From assembly GCF_900184245.1 (NCBI RefSeq), contig NZ_FXXB01000003.1, positions 124,001-188,000 of the forward strand: a DNA stretch of 64,000 nt, read 5' to 3'. The translations under genes and the position numbers were made by a program. Under the pieces are notes generated by a model. It was not told where the DNA came from and made no database searches. It was given only the letters and a program-made list of their open reading frames with translations. This stretch comes from Brachybacterium massiliense (lineage in GTDB: Bacteria; Actinomycetota; Actinomycetes; Actinomycetales; Dermabacteraceae). The stretch's first letter is position 1, and the number at the start of each line of letters is the position of its first letter. Positions 29,921 to 39,136 of the stretch are shown here, piece by piece.

Positions 29921-30351
29921 GCGCCGCTGCGAACGGGGCGGGGGCGGGGGAGCAGAGCGTCCGGCTGGACATCTGGCTGTGGAGCGCCCGGCTGATGCCC
30001 ACCCGCTCGGCGGCGACCGCCGCCTGCCGCGGAGGGCACGTGCGCCGCAACGGCGACCCGGCCAAGGCCGCCCAGAGGATCGTGGTGGGCGATGAGCTGC
30101 GCGTGCGCTCCCCGGGCCGGGAGAGGATCGTGGTGGTCACCCGGATCCTCACCAAGCGCGTGGGAGCGCCGATCGCCCGGGAGTGCTACGAGGACCACAG
30201 CCCCGAACCGGCACCTCAGCTCGCCGCCGCCCCGCCGCGCAGGGAGCGCGGCACCGGCAGGCCCACCAAACGGGAGCGCCGACAGTTCGACCGTCTGCGC
30301 GGGCGCGACTCGACCGGTGCCGCCCCGCCCTGGGAGCCGCCCGCGGACTGA
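29917..30351 (+). CDS. S4-domain RNA-binding protein (Hsp15/RqcP-like)
   Basis: A 144-residue protein with an S4 RNA-binding domain in residues 14-75 (RLDIWLWSARLMPTRSAATAACRGGHVRRNG, then KAAQRIVVGDELRV) and a basic, Pro/Arg-rich tail. Such single-domain S4 proteins bind stalled 50S-peptidyl-tRNA complexes (Hsp15, RqcP), so a role in ribosome rescue is likely by homology. The ATG overlaps the amidase TGA. It is the last gene of a coupled series, followed by a strong terminator. Confidence 0.88.
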   Translation: MSAAANGAGAGEQSVRLDIWLWSARLMPTRSAATAACRGGHVRRNGDPAKAAQRIVVGDELRVRSPGRERIVVVTRILTKRVGAPIARECYEDHSPEPAPQLAAAPPRRERGTGRPTKRERRQFDRLRGRDSTGAAPPWEPPAD

Positions 30352-30358
30352 ACGCGGC

Positions 30359-30389
30359 GAGGGCCCCGCACACCGTGTGCGGGGCCCTC
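30359..30389. terminator. Strong bidirectional terminator hairpin
   Basis: A perfect 14-bp stem (30359-30372 with 30376-30389) with a 3-base loop between two convergent genes. Confidence 0.85.
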
Positions 30390-30437
30390 GGGTCGCCCAG
30401 GGCACGGGCCGCCGGCAGCGGCGTCCCGTGGTGCTGC

Positions 30438-31835
30438 TCAGCGGGCGTAGGAGAGCAGCTCCTGACGGTTCGTGGTCAGGCGGTTCAGCAGGTTCCGCTC
30501 GATCTCGACCACCTTCGGGTTCGCGCCGTCGGCGAGCAGCCGCTGCCGGATCGAGGCGAGATCGGCGCTCTCCCGGATGAACCTCTTCATCACGGGCCTG
30601 GCACCGATCTGCGCCGCCCATCGGCGCCCCTCGCGCCTCCCCTTCCAGGTGGCGAGCATGTCCACCTCCTCGTGGGTGAGCCAGCCGCGGTTGGCGTAGT
30701 CGCCCAGCCGGATCCGGGTCAGGCGGGACTCGTCCCAGATCAGCAGGCCGATCGTGATCAGCCACAGCAGCGAGATGATCGCCTTCGCGCCGTACATGAG
30801 CACGAGCACCAGCACGCCGCCGCCCAGACCGGCGAAGAAGTTCCATGCGGCGTGGACCAGCATGCCGGGGATCAGCGCCGGCAGGAACACCAGGAAGCCC
30901 ATGGCCGTGCCCCACTTGCGCGCCACGAAGCCGACGATGACGCCGGTCAGCGACACGTAGATCGCATGGCCGAAGATGTTCATGACGCCGCGCAGGATGA
31001 ACAGGAACAGCACCCCTCCCGCGCCCATGTCCTCGAGGCCGCGGGTGTAGTAGATGATGTTCTCGGTGAAGGCGAAGCCGCCGCCGATCAGCGAGCCGTA
31101 GATCAGCCCGTCGAGGGGGCCGTTGAAGTAGCGCCGCGCGAGCACCATCAGCAGCAGCAGGCCCAGCCCCTTGGTGGTCTCCTCCACCAGCGGCGCGCTG
31201 ATCACGGGGCCGGCGAAGTTCGCGGCCGCCTCGCTGCCGGTGACGAGGTAGACCAGCAGAGAGTTGATCGTGTTCAGCCAGTAGCTGGCGAAGGCCGCGA
31301 TCGCCGCGCCCCAGAACACCGCGATGAGCAGCAGCGGCAGGGGCTGGGGATCCCAGCGATCGGCCAGCAGCATGATCCCGGCGATCACCAACAGGGAGAT
31401 CGAGGCGAGGAAGGCGGTGACCGGCCACCAGGCCGGGCTCGAGCTCGCCGTCAGCACGAATTCCAGGAAGAACCAGCCCAGCACGAACAGCAGGCTGAAC
31501 GCGAGGGCGACCACCATGATCCAGACCATGATGTTCACCGCCGGCGGCCTCGCCGCGTGCTGCGCGACCTCCTGCACGCGTCGGGTCTGCGTGGACCAGG
31601 CGGACTGCGGCTGGGCCTGGCCGGGCTGCTGGATCTGCGCGGGGGCGTAGCGGGCTGCGGTCAGTCCCGAGGTGGGACGCACCGAGGTGTCATAGGCGCG
31701 TGGGTTGCCGTAGTCGACGTACCGCGGCTGGGACTGGAAGGACGGCGAGCCGGCGGCGGAGCTCGGAGCGCCCGGACGGGGCCGTCCGTTGGGCATGAAC
31801 TGACCGCCGGGCGGCTGGGGCGGGGGCTGGGACAT
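30438..31835 (-). CDS. PrsW-family intramembrane metalloprotease
   Basis: A 465-residue membrane protein. The first 90 residues are Pro/Gln-rich and cytoplasmic; eight to nine hydrophobic segments follow. The PrsW metalloprotease motifs are visible: EETTKG near residue 215, FAFTEN near 250, and two His motifs, GHAIY near 285 and HAAWN near 320. PrsW proteins cleave membrane anti-sigma factors in Bacillus, but the substrate here is unknown. The C-terminal 100 residues are soluble and charged. ATG 31835 is the first codon of this protein; the frame upstream is shadow of clpB. Confidence 0.88.
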   Translation of the reverse strand: MSQPPPQPPGGQFMPNGRPRPGAPSSAAGSPSFQSQPRYVDYGNPRAYDTSVRPTSGLTAARYAPAQIQQPGQAQPQSAWSTQTRRVQEVAQHAARPPAVNIMVWIMVVALAFSLLFVLGWFFLEFVLTASSSPAWWPVTAFLASISLLVIAGIMLLADRWDPQPLPLLLIAVFWGAAIAAFASYWLNTINSLLVYLVTGSEAAANFAGPVISAPLVEETTKGLGLLLLMVLARRYFNGPLDGLIYGSLIGGGFAFTENIIYYTRGLEDMGAGGVLFLFILRGVMNIFGHAIYVSLTGVIVGFVARKWGTAMGFLVFLPALIPGMLVHAAWNFFAGLGGGVLVLVLMYGAKAIISLLWLITIGLLIWDESRLTRIRLGDYANRGWLTHEEVDMLATWKGRREGRRWAAQIGARPVMKRFIRESADLASIRQRLLADGANPKVVEIERNLLNRLTTNRQELLSYAR

Positions 31836-32036
31836 GAGGGCCTCTGTTTCAGCGGCGGGGACGCGGGGAAGACGAGCAGCGGGTATGCGGGCGCCGTCGG
31901 TTCCCCCTGACGGCCGACCCGCGGCGAGTGCGATGCTACAGGGGAGCCTCCCCGTCATCGCGGAGGGGCGCGGGCCCCGGGGCGGATTGTGCAGGACCCG
32001 CATCGGCCCGGCGCCGTGCTGTGCACTACCGTCAAG

Positions 32037-32069
32037 GTTGAGCGGAATAGACTCAACTTCGTTCGCGTT
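32037..32069 (+). promoter_or_regulatory. HAIR element overlapping a SigH/SigR-type promoter for clpB
   Basis: GTTGAGC (32037-32043), 7 bases, ACTCAAC (32051-32057) matches the HspR HAIR consensus CTTGAGT-N7-ACTCAAG with its exact spacing. Inside it, GGAAT (32044-32048) followed 18 bases later by GTT (32067-32069) matches the SigR/SigH consensus GGAAT-N18-GTT. The transcript would start about 40 bases before the clpB GTG. In mycobacteria clpB is known to respond to both HspR and SigH, which supports the reading. Confidence 0.75.
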
Positions 32070-32118
32070 GATCCCGTCGAACCCCGCACCACCCCACCTG
32101 ACGCAGAGAAGGAGCATC

Positions 32119-34749
32119 GTGGAGTTCCAGTTCACCACTCGCTCGCAGGAGGCCGTCACCGCCGCTGCGGAGAAGGCCGCCGAGCTCGGCAATCCCCAGA
32201 TCAGCTCCATGCACCTGCTGTGGGCCCTCGCCTCCCAGGAGGACGGCATCGGCCGTGCCGCCCTGACGGCCACCGGCGCGGAACCCCGCGACGTGATCCG
32301 CCGCGCCGAACGGGCGATCGACGCCCTGCCGCGCGCCACCGGCGGGGCCTCGCCCACCTTCGTCGGCACCGGCTTCGACGCCCTCGAGGCGGCCCGGCAC
32401 GAGGCCGACGCCGCCGGCCGCACCCACCTGTCCACCGAGCATCTGATGATCGGCATCGCGCTCGGCAAGGACGCCGCCGCCCGGCTGCTCACCGCTGCGG
32501 GCGCCACCCCCGGAGCACTCCGCGATGCCGTCACCCAGCTGACCCCAGGAGATGACCGTATGAACCAGATGGACTCCCAGAACCCCGAGGGCACCTTCCA
32601 GAGCCTCGAGAAGTTCGGCGTGGACCTCACCGAGCTGGCCCGCGAGGGCCGACTGGACCCCGTGATCGGCCGTGACGCCGAGATCCGCCGCGTGGTCCAG
32701 GTGCTCTCGCGTCGCACCAAGAACAACCCCGTGCTGATCGGCGAGCCCGGCGTGGGCAAGACCGCCGTGGTCGAGGGGCTCGCCCAGCGCATCGTCGCCG
32801 GCGACGTCCCGGACTCCCTGCGCGGCAAGCGACTGATCTCCCTGGACCTCTCCTCGATGGTGGCGGGCTCGAAGTACCGCGGCGAGTTCGAGGAGCGGAT
32901 GAAGGCCGTCCTGGACGAGATCCGCACCAGCAACGGGCAGATCGTCACCTTCATCGACGAGCTCCACACGGTGGTCGGCGCCGGCGGCTCCGGCGATGGC
33001 TCGATGGACGCGGGCAACATGCTCAAGCCCATGCTCGCCCGCGGCGAGCTGAGGATGGTCGGTGCGACCACGCTGGACGAGTACCGCGAGAACATCGAGA
33101 AGGACCCCGCGCTCGAGCGCCGCTTCCAGCAGGTGCTGGTGGGGGAGCCGAGCGTCGAGGACACCGTGACGATCCTGCGCGGCCTCAAGGACAAGTACGA
33201 GGCGCACCACAAGGTCACCATCACCGATGGCGCGCTGGTGGCCGCGGCGACCCTCTCCTCGCGCTACATCTCGGGCCGCCAGCTGCCGGACAAGGCGATC
33301 GACCTGGTCGACGAGGCCGCCTCGCGCCAGCGCATGGAGCTGGACTCCTCGCCCGAGCAGCTGGACATCCTGCGCCGCCAGGTGGACCGGCTGAAGATGG
33401 AGGAGCTGGCCCTGGCCGGCAGCGAGGATCCCGGCAGCATCGCCCAGCTCGAGTCCGTGCGCACCCAGCTGGCCGACCGCACCGAGCAGATGGAGGAGCT
33501 CTCCGCCCGCTGGGAGCGGGAGAAGGCCGGGCTGAACCTGGTGGGCGACCTCAAGGCGCAGCTCGAACAGCTGCGGATGCAGGCCGACAGGGCGCAGCGC
33601 GAGGGCGATCTCACCGCGGCCTCGAAAATCCTCTACGGCGACATCCCCGCGCTGAAGGAGCAGCTGCGCGAGGCGGAGGAGCAGGAAGCCGGGGGAGAGG
33701 GCGACAAGGAGCGCCCCATGGTCGCCGACCATGTGGGGCCGGATGACATCGCCGATGTGGTCTCGGCCTGGACCGGCATCCCCGCGGGGCGGCTGCTGCG
33801 CGGAGAGACCGAGAAGCTGCTGCAGATGGAGGAGATCATCGGTCGCCGCCTGATCGGCCAGCAGCGGGCGGTGCAGGAGGTCTCCGACGCGGTGCGCCGT
33901 GCCCGGGCCGGCATCTCCGACCCGGACCGGCCCACCGGCTCGTTCATGTTCCTGGGCCCCACCGGCGTGGGCAAGACGGAGCTCGCCAAGGCGCTCGCGG
34001 AGTTCCTCTTCGACGACGAGCGGGCGATGATCCGCATCGACATGTCGGAGTACAGCGAGAAGCACACGGTGGCGCGCCTGGTCGGTGCTCCTCCCGGCTA
34101 TGTCGGCTACGACGAGGGCGGCCAGCTCACCGAGGCCGTGCGCCGCAGGCCGTACTCGGTGGTGCTGCTGGACGAGATCGAGAAGGCGCACCCCGACGTG
34201 TTCGACGTGCTGCTGCAGGTGCTCGACGACGGCCGCCTCACCGACGGCCAGGGGCGCACCGTCGACTTCCGCTCGACGATCCTGGTGCTCACCTCGAACC
34301 TCGGCGCGCATGCGCTGCAGGATCAGCTGCTCACCGAGAAGGAGCGCCACGAGCGCGTGATGCAGGTGGTGCGGGCCTCCTTCAAGCCGGAGTTCCTCAA
34401 CCGCCTCGATGACATCGTCATGTTCGACTCCCTCACCCGGGAGCAGCTGACCCACATCGTGACCCTGCAGGTCGAGGAGGTCGCCTCCCGTCTGCGGGAT
34501 CGCCGCATCGCGCTCGAGGTCGACGAGTCCGCCACCGGCTGGCTCGCCGCGGAGGGCTTCGATCCGCTGTACGGGGCGCGCCCTCTCAAGCGCCTGGTGC
34601 AGAAGGAGATCGGCGACTCCCTCGCGCGCCTGATCCTGAAGGGCGAGGTGCAGGACGGCCAGACCGTCCAGGTGCATGCCGAAGAGGGCGGGCTCGCGCT
34701 CGCTGTGGTCGACACCGCCCCGGAGACGGCCGCGCCGGCTCAGGAGTGA
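32119..34749 (+). CDS. clpB: ATP-dependent chaperone ClpB
   Basis: An 876-residue AAA+ disaggregase. The N-terminal Clp repeat domain (1-145) is followed by the first ATPase module (Walker A GEPGVGKT near 208, Walker [10 protein letters not shown]), a coiled-coil middle domain (about 405-530) and the second module (GPTGVGKT near 613, [15 protein letters not shown]). The M domain shows this is ClpB, not ClpA or ClpC. Start GTG at 32119 with GAAGGAG just upstream; a longer frame is open upstream but is shadow of the promoter region. It acts with DnaK to rescue aggregated proteins. Confidence 0.97.
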   Translation: MEFQFTTRSQEAVTAAAEKAAELGNPQISSMHLLWALASQEDGIGRAALTATGAEPRDVIRRAERAIDALPRATGGASPTFVGTGFDALEAARHEADAAGRTHLSTEHLMIGIALGKDAAARLLTAAGATPGALRDAVTQLTPGDDRMNQMDSQNPEGTFQSLEKFGVDLTELAREGRLDPVIGRDAEIRRVVQVLSRRTKNNPVLIGEPGVGKTAVVEGLAQRIVAGDVPDSLRGKRLISLDLSSMVAGSKYRGEFEERMKAVLDEIRTSNGQIVTFIDELHTVVGAGGSGDGSMDAGNMLKPMLARGELRMVGATTLDEYRENIEKDPALERRFQQVLVGEPSVEDTVTILRGLKDKYEAHHKVTITDGALVAAATLSSRYISGRQLPDKAIDLVDEAASRQRMELDSSPEQLDILRRQVDRLKMEELALAGSEDPGSIAQLESVRTQLADRTEQMEELSARWEREKAGLNLVGDLKAQLEQLRMQADRAQREGDLTAASKILYGDIPALKEQLREAEEQEAGGEGDKERPMVADHVGPDDIADVVSAWTGIPAGRLLRGETEKLLQMEEIIGRRLIGQQRAVQEVSDAVRRARAGISDPDRPTGSFMFLGPTGVGKTELAKALAEFLFDDERAMIRIDMSEYSEKHTVARLVGAPPGYVGYDEGGQLTEAVRRRPYSVVLLDEIEKAHPDVFDVLLQVLDDGRLTDGQGRTVDFRSTILVLTSNLGAHALQDQLLTEKERHERVMQVVRASFKPEFLNRLDDIVMFDSLTREQLTHIVTLQVEEVASRLRDRRIALEVDESATGWLAAEGFDPLYGARPLKRLVQKEIGDSLARLILKGEVQDGQTVQVHAEEGGLALAVVDTAPETAAPAQE

Positions 34750-34755
34750 GACCGG

Positions 34756-34787
34756 GCCCTGGGACCGCTCACCCCTGGTCCCAGGGC
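34756..34787. terminator. Terminator of clpB inside the end of the convergent gene
   Basis: A perfect 11-bp stem (34756-34766 with 34777-34787) and 10-base loop. It starts 6 bases after the clpB stop and contains the stop and last codons of the minus-strand gene. Confidence 0.75.
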
Positions 34788-35783
34788 ATCGGCAGGTGCT
34801 CGCGGCGCAGGCCGTAGTAGCGCTCGGGATCCAGCAGGCTCTCCCGATCCGCCTCCCAGGTCTCGCCGACCTGGCGGGTGACCTGCTCGGCCTCGCGCAG
34901 CGGCGCCGCCGCCCCGGGAGCGACCGCCTCGACCACGTGCGCCCCCGCGCCGAGGCCGTCCGCGAGGGTGTCGCTGACGGCGGCGAAGGGGGTGGCGGTC
35001 AGGATGTCCGCGGACACCCCCGCCTGGCGGAAGAGCCCCTTCTCCGCAGCGCTCACGGCGCCGGCCACGTCGCCCTCGCCGATCGCGGCGGAGATCTCCT
35101 CACGGGTCTGCACGGCGCTCGCGATCGAGGCGTCCACACCCGAGGTGGCCTGACCGAGCACGGAGTCCTCGCCGACCGCGATCCCGCCACCGTGTGCGGG
35201 ATGCGGGCCACCGAGACGGCCGGGGCGAGGAAACCCAGTCCGGCCTGTTCGAGATCCTGCTCCCCGCGGTCGAGGAAGCTGTCGTACTCGGCATGGAGCC
35301 CCATCGCCATCTGCGCGGTGCCGACCACCGGGATCGCGCCGAGCGCGAGCCGGCGCGACTGCTGGGCCTCCGTGAGCAGGGCGGGGTCGATGTCGAGCTC
35401 ACCGGTGTCCGGCACCGGGGTGGGGCGCGGGATGGTGCGGGGATCGGCAGCGGCACCGGATCCCGGACCCACGGCGGCGTGGCCCAGATGCCGAGCGGGT
35501 CGTGCGAGGGTGCGCCCTCGGCGCTCGAGCACACGGTCTGTGCCTCCGCTTCCTGGCAGAGCTGCTCGGAGAAGCGGCGCAACGCCTCGAGCAGGTGGGT
35601 CATCGTCGCGGCAGCGTCGGCCGTGCGCTGCCGATGCACCTGGGCATCGGGCCCCTCCCAGGTGGTCGCATGCATCGTCTCCAGAATCCGCTCCCGCAGG
35701 AGCCGGATCCTGTCACCGCCGTCGGCGAAGACGGTGGACAGATCGGTGAGGGCCTCGGGCTCGCATCCCCAGAAAGTGTTCAT
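34769..35783 (-). pseudogene. WXG-like domain protein broken by two frameshifts
   Basis: One protein appears to be spread over three frames. Frame 1 starts at ATG 35783 (MNTFWGCEPEALTDLSTVF) and holds a WXG100-like helical hairpin with TTWEGPDAQ near residue 43. It changes to frame 2 near 35430-35470 (DTGELDIDPALLTEAQQSRR, IPVVGTAQMAMGL), and to frame 3 near 35180 (AVGEDSVLGQATSGVDASIA), ending PMPWDQG. Each change would be repaired by adding one base in a C- or G-run: for the second, one extra G gives HTVAGIAVGEDSV. The start has TACGGT 6 bases upstream. Secreted WXG-like proteins are ESX/type VII substrates. True loss or sequencing error cannot be told apart here. Confidence 0.7.
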
Positions 35784-35789
35784 GCCGCG

Positions 35790-35795
35790 ACCGTA
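35790..35795 (-). promoter_or_regulatory. -10 box of leaderless promoter for the WXG-like gene
   Basis: TACGGT on the minus strand, 6 bases before the ATG at 35783. An intact promoter argues that the gene may still be in use. Confidence 0.5.
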
Positions 35796-35891
35796 GGGAC
35801 AGCAGGTGCCGCGGCGCTGGCCCGCGCCCGCGAATGTGGATGAACGGGGAATGTGGAGGAGCAGTCGTGGACTCGGCGTCGGGCCCGGACA

Positions 35892-35932
35892 GCAGACGTC
35901 CCGGGACCCCGCACGGGCCCCGGGACGTCTGC
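35892..35932 (-). terminator. Terminator after leuS
   Basis: A perfect 14-bp stem (35892-35905 with 35919-35932) with a 13-base loop, 14 bases past the leuS stop. Confidence 0.8.
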
Positions 35933-35946
35933 GGTGCGCGACCGGC

Positions 35947-38895
35947 TCAGATCACGATGTTCACGATCTTGGGGGCGCGGATGATCAGCTTGCGCAGCGT
36001 CTGGCCCTCCAGCAGCTCCTGCACGCGCGGCTCGGCCATCACCGCAGCCTCGAGATCGGCCTCGGAGATCTCCGGGTCCACCTCGATCCGGTGCCGCACC
36101 TTGCCCTTGACCTGGATCACGCAGGTGACCTGATCGGCCTTCAGCAGCTCCGGATCGGCGACCGGGTACGCCACACGGGAGACGCTGCCGGAACGGCCCA
36201 GCCGCGCCCACAGCTCCTCGGCCAGGTGCGGCGCGAACGGGGAGACCATCAGCACCAGCGGCTCGACCGCCTCGCGAGGCGTGGAGCCGGTGGAGGTCAG
36301 CTGCTTGGTCAGCTGGTTCACCAGCTCGATCAGCTTCGCGATCGCGGTGTTGAAGTGCATCCGCTCCATGTCGCGGGAGACCCCGTCGATGGTGCGGTGC
36401 GTGGCCTGCGCGAGGGCCCGCTCGGCCGGCTCGTCGGAGACGGTCAGCGCGCCGGTCTCCTCATCCACCACCAGGCGCCACAGACGCTGCAGGAAGCGTT
36501 GGGAGCCCACCACCGCACGGGTCTCCCACGGCCGGGAGAGATCCAGCGGACCCATCGACATCTCGTACACGCGCAGGGTGTCCGCGCCGTACTCCTCGTA
36601 CATGTCGTCCGGGGCGACCGCGTTCTTCAGCGACTTGCCCATCTTCCCGTACTCCTGGGTGACGGGCTCGCCCTGGTAGGTGAAGGTGCCGTCGGCCTCT
36701 TCGACGACCTCCTCGGCGGGCACGTGCACGCCGCGGGCGTCGGTGTAAGCGAAGGCCTGGATGTAGCCCTGGTTGAACAGGCGGTGGAACGGCTCCTGGC
36801 TGGAGACGTCACCGCGGTCGAACAGCACCTTGTGCCAGAACCGCGCGTACAGCAGGTGCAGCACCGCGTGCTCCACCCCGCCCACGTACAGGTCCACGCC
36901 GCCCACGCCGCCGTCCTCACGGGCGCCCAGCCAGTACTTCTCGTTCTCGGGGCGCACCAGGACGTCGTCCTCGGTGGGGTCGATGTAGCGCAGGTGGTAC
37001 CAGGACGAGCCCGCCCACTGCGGCATCGTGTTGGTCTCGCGCAGGTAGGTGCGCGGTCCCTCGCCGAGGTCCAGCTCGACCTCGACCCACTCGCTCGCCC
37101 GCGAGAGCGGGGTCTGCGGCTCGGTGTCGGCATCCATCGGATCGAAGGTCTTCGGAGAGAACTCCGCGACCTCCGGCAGGTCCACCGGCAGCATCGACTC
37201 CGGCAGCGGGATCGGGGTCTCCGGGGCGGCGGGGTCGTAGACGATCGGGAAGGGCTCGCCCCAGTAGCGCTGACGGGAGAACAGCCAGTCGCGCAGGCGG
37301 TACGTGGTGCGGGCGCGGCCGAAGCCGCGCTCGGTGGCGAAGGCGGTGGCGCGGGACTTCGCCTCGGCCTCGCCGAGCCCGTTCAGGTCCAGCTCGGCGC
37401 TGGCGGAGTTGATCTTCTCGCCCTCGCCGGTCCAGGCCCCGCCGGTGAAGTCCTCCGGCGGTCGCACCGTGCGGATCACGGGCAGCTCGAACGTGGCGGC
37501 GAACTCGAAGTCGCGCTCGTCCTCGCCGGGCACGGCCATGATCGCGCCCGTGCCGTAGCCGGTGAGCACGTAGTCCGCGGTGAACACGGGGATCTCGCGG
37601 CCGTCCATCGGGTTGGTCGCGAACCAGCCGGTGAACACTCCGGTCTTCTCGCGGTCCTCGGCGGTGCGCTCGTCCTCGCCCAGGCCCGCGGCACGGGCCT
37701 GGTACGCCGCGACCGCCGCGCGCGGGCTCGCCGCTCCGCCGGTCCAGGCGTCCTTCGTCCCCTCGGGCCAGGCCTCCGGCAGGCGCGAGGGATCGCTCAG
37801 CAGGTCGTGCTCGGGGGACAGCGCGGTGAAGGTGGCCCCGAACAGGGTGTCGGCGCGCGTGGTGAACACGTCGAAGGAGTGCTCGGTGCCGGCAATGGGG
37901 AAGGTGATCTGGGCACCCTCGCTGCGACCGATCCAGTTGCGCTGCATCGCCCGGATCGACTCGGGCCAGTCCACCCGGTCCAGATCATCGATCAGACGAT
38001 CCGCGTAGGCGGTGATGCGCATGTTCCACTGCCGCAGGCGGCGCGTGAACACCGGGAAGTTGCCGCGCTCGGAGCGGCCCTCGGCGGTGACCTCCTCGTT
38101 GGCCAGCACGGTGCCCAGGCCCGGGCACCAGTTCACCGGGGTCTCGGAGATGTAGGTCAGGCGGAAGGCGTCCGCCAGCTCCGCGATCTCCGCCTCGCTC
38201 GCTCCCGTGACGTCGGCGGCGCTGCGGCCCCGCCATGCCTCGGGCAGCTCGATGCTCTGCCGGTCCGCGAGCGCGAAGGGATCCACCGCGCCGCTGCGCA
38301 GCTCCTCCCGCAGCTCTGCGATCGGGCGGGCGCGGCCGGTGACGCCGTCGGCGTTCGGGGCCTCGGGGTCGTACCAGGAGTCGAAGATCCGCAGGAAGAT
38401 CCACTGGGTCCACTTCACGAACCCGGGATCGGTGGTCGCCAGCGAGCGGCGCGAGTCATGGGAGAGCCCCAGGCGGTGCAGCTGGCGCCGCATGTTCGCG
38501 ATGTTCGATTCGGTGGTCAGACGCGGATGGGTGCCGGTCTGGACCGCGTACTGCTCCGCGGGCAGGCCGAAGGCGTCGTAGCCCATCGTGTACAGCACGT
38601 TCTTGCCCATCATGCGCTGATGGCGGGCGACCACGTCGGTGGCGATGTAGCCCAGCGGATGGCCCACATGCAGTCCCGCCCCGGAGGGGTAGGGGAACAT
38701 GTCCATGATGAACATCTTCTCGCGCGAGGACGAGGTCGCCGAGGTCGCCGCCTCCTCGAGTGAGCCGGTCTGCGCGCGCAGCTCGCCGACGGGGTTGTCG
38801 GCGTAGAAGGTGCCCTCCTCGTCCCAGCGCTGCTGCCAGCGGCGCTCGATCTCGTCCGCCACCGAGGCGGAATAGCGGTGCGGGGCCTCGCTCAT
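35947..38895 (-). CDS. leuS: Leucyl-tRNA synthetase
   Basis: A 982-residue class I synthetase that charges tRNA-Leu and edits mischarged products. HIGH appears in [19 protein letters not shown] near residue 75, and the catalytic loop KMSKS as [14 protein letters not shown] near 750, with Gly in place of the first Ser, a variant seen in other LeuRS. The CP1 editing domain lies between ([12 protein letters not shown] near 345). DMFPYPSG and the C-terminal [11 protein letters not shown] identify LeuRS rather than Ile/ValRS. Start ATG at 38895. It is preceded by a probable attenuator (38968-39106). Confidence 0.97.
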   Translation of the reverse strand: MSEAPHRYSASVADEIERRWQQRWDEEGTFYADNPVGELRAQTGSLEEAATSATSSSREKMFIMDMFPYPSGAGLHVGHPLGYIATDVVARHQRMMGKNVLYTMGYDAFGLPAEQYAVQTGTHPRLTTESNIANMRRQLHRLGLSHDSRRSLATTDPGFVKWTQWIFLRIFDSWYDPEAPNADGVTGRARPIAELREELRSGAVDPFALADRQSIELPEAWRGRSAADVTGASEAEIAELADAFRLTYISETPVNWCPGLGTVLANEEVTAEGRSERGNFPVFTRRLRQWNMRITAYADRLIDDLDRVDWPESIRAMQRNWIGRSEGAQITFPIAGTEHSFDVFTTRADTLFGATFTALSPEHDLLSDPSRLPEAWPEGTKDAWTGGAASPRAAVAAYQARAAGLGEDERTAEDREKTGVFTGWFATNPMDGREIPVFTADYVLTGYGTGAIMAVPGEDERDFEFAATFELPVIRTVRPPEDFTGGAWTGEGEKINSASAELDLNGLGEAEAKSRATAFATERGFGRARTTYRLRDWLFSRQRYWGEPFPIVYDPAAPETPIPLPESMLPVDLPEVAEFSPKTFDPMDADTEPQTPLSRASEWVEVELDLGEGPRTYLRETNTMPQWAGSSWYHLRYIDPTEDDVLVRPENEKYWLGAREDGGVGGVDLYVGGVEHAVLHLLYARFWHKVLFDRGDVSSQEPFHRLFNQGYIQAFAYTDARGVHVPAEEVVEEADGTFTYQGEPVTQEYGKMGKSLKNAVAPDDMYEEYGADTLRVYEMSMGPLDLSRPWETRAVVGSQRFLQRLWRLVVDEETGALTVSDEPAERALAQATHRTIDGVSRDMERMHFNTAIAKLIELVNQLTKQLTSTGSTPREAVEPLVLMVSPFAPHLAEELWARLGRSGSVSRVAYPVADPELLKADQVTCVIQVKGKVRHRIEVDPEISEADLEAAVMAEPRVQELLEGQTLRKLIIRAPKIVNIVI

Positions 38896-38967
38896 GGGTG
38901 AATCGTCCTCCGAAGGATCATCGCGGCGGGAGCCGCCAGGCGTTGGGTGACAGGATCTCGTGACATG

Positions 38968-38991
38968 AAAAAACCCTCGCGCAGGCGAGGG
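38968..38991 (-). terminator. Intrinsic terminator in the leuS leader (attenuator)
   Basis: A 7-bp perfect GC-rich stem (38985-38991 with 38974-38980, loop 38981-38984) followed on the minus strand by six T residues (38973-38968). It is the only hairpin with a real U-tract in the window and lies 73 bases upstream of the leuS ATG and within its leader, where it can only serve to stop leuS transcription. Confidence 0.8.
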
Positions 38992-38992
38992 G

Positions 38993-39069
38993 AGCCGCGT
39001 CGGTGCCGCACCGACGCACCGTCCACGCTCAGGAGCGAGGGGTGGGCGCGGGCCCTGTCCGACGCGGCT
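38993..39069 (-). promoter_or_regulatory. Alternative helices of the leuS leader
   Basis: Segment C (38993-39003) is perfectly complementary over 11 bases to segment A (39059-39069), which lies just after the Leu codons of the leader peptide. It can instead form a perfect 9-bp hairpin with segment B (38997-39005 with 39009-39017). A and B therefore compete for C, immediately upstream of the terminator. Also, the terminator 5' arm sequence CCCTCGC is repeated at 39035-39041. This is the layout of a ribosome-controlled switch; which fold permits read-through is not settled. Confidence 0.55.
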
Positions 39070-39094
39070 GCATAAGCAGGAGCCGTCGAGTCAC
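39029..39094 (-). CDS. Candidate leuS leader peptide with three consecutive Leu codons
   Basis: A 21-codon ORF from GTG 39094 to TGA 39029. It begins [12 protein letters not shown] and ends PRS. Codons 5-7 are CTC, CTG, CTT: three Leu in a row, in front of the leucyl-tRNA synthetase gene. TACGAT (39106-39101) lies 6 bases before the GTG, so the peptide would be translated from a leaderless mRNA. Stalling at the Leu codons when charged tRNA-Leu is scarce would cover segment A at 39059-39069 and shift the helices ahead of the terminator. Translation is inferred; no protein homology can be used at this length. Confidence 0.6.
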   Translation of the reverse strand: MTRRLLLMQPRRTGPAPTPRS

Positions 39095-39100
39095 CGGTCC

Positions 39101-39106
39101 ATCGTA
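39101..39106 (-). promoter_or_regulatory. -10 box of the leuS transcript
   Basis: TACGAT on the minus strand with the expected start point at or next to the leader-peptide GTG (39094). No clear -35 box. Confidence 0.55.
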
Positions 39107-39136
39107 CCGCGCCGGACCGTCGACGCCGATCCGGGC

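Noticed and set aside
39029..39073. Shorter leader ORF from the ATG at 39073
   Set aside because: It has no Leu codons and no -10 box at leaderless distance; the in-frame GTG at 39094 explains both features better.
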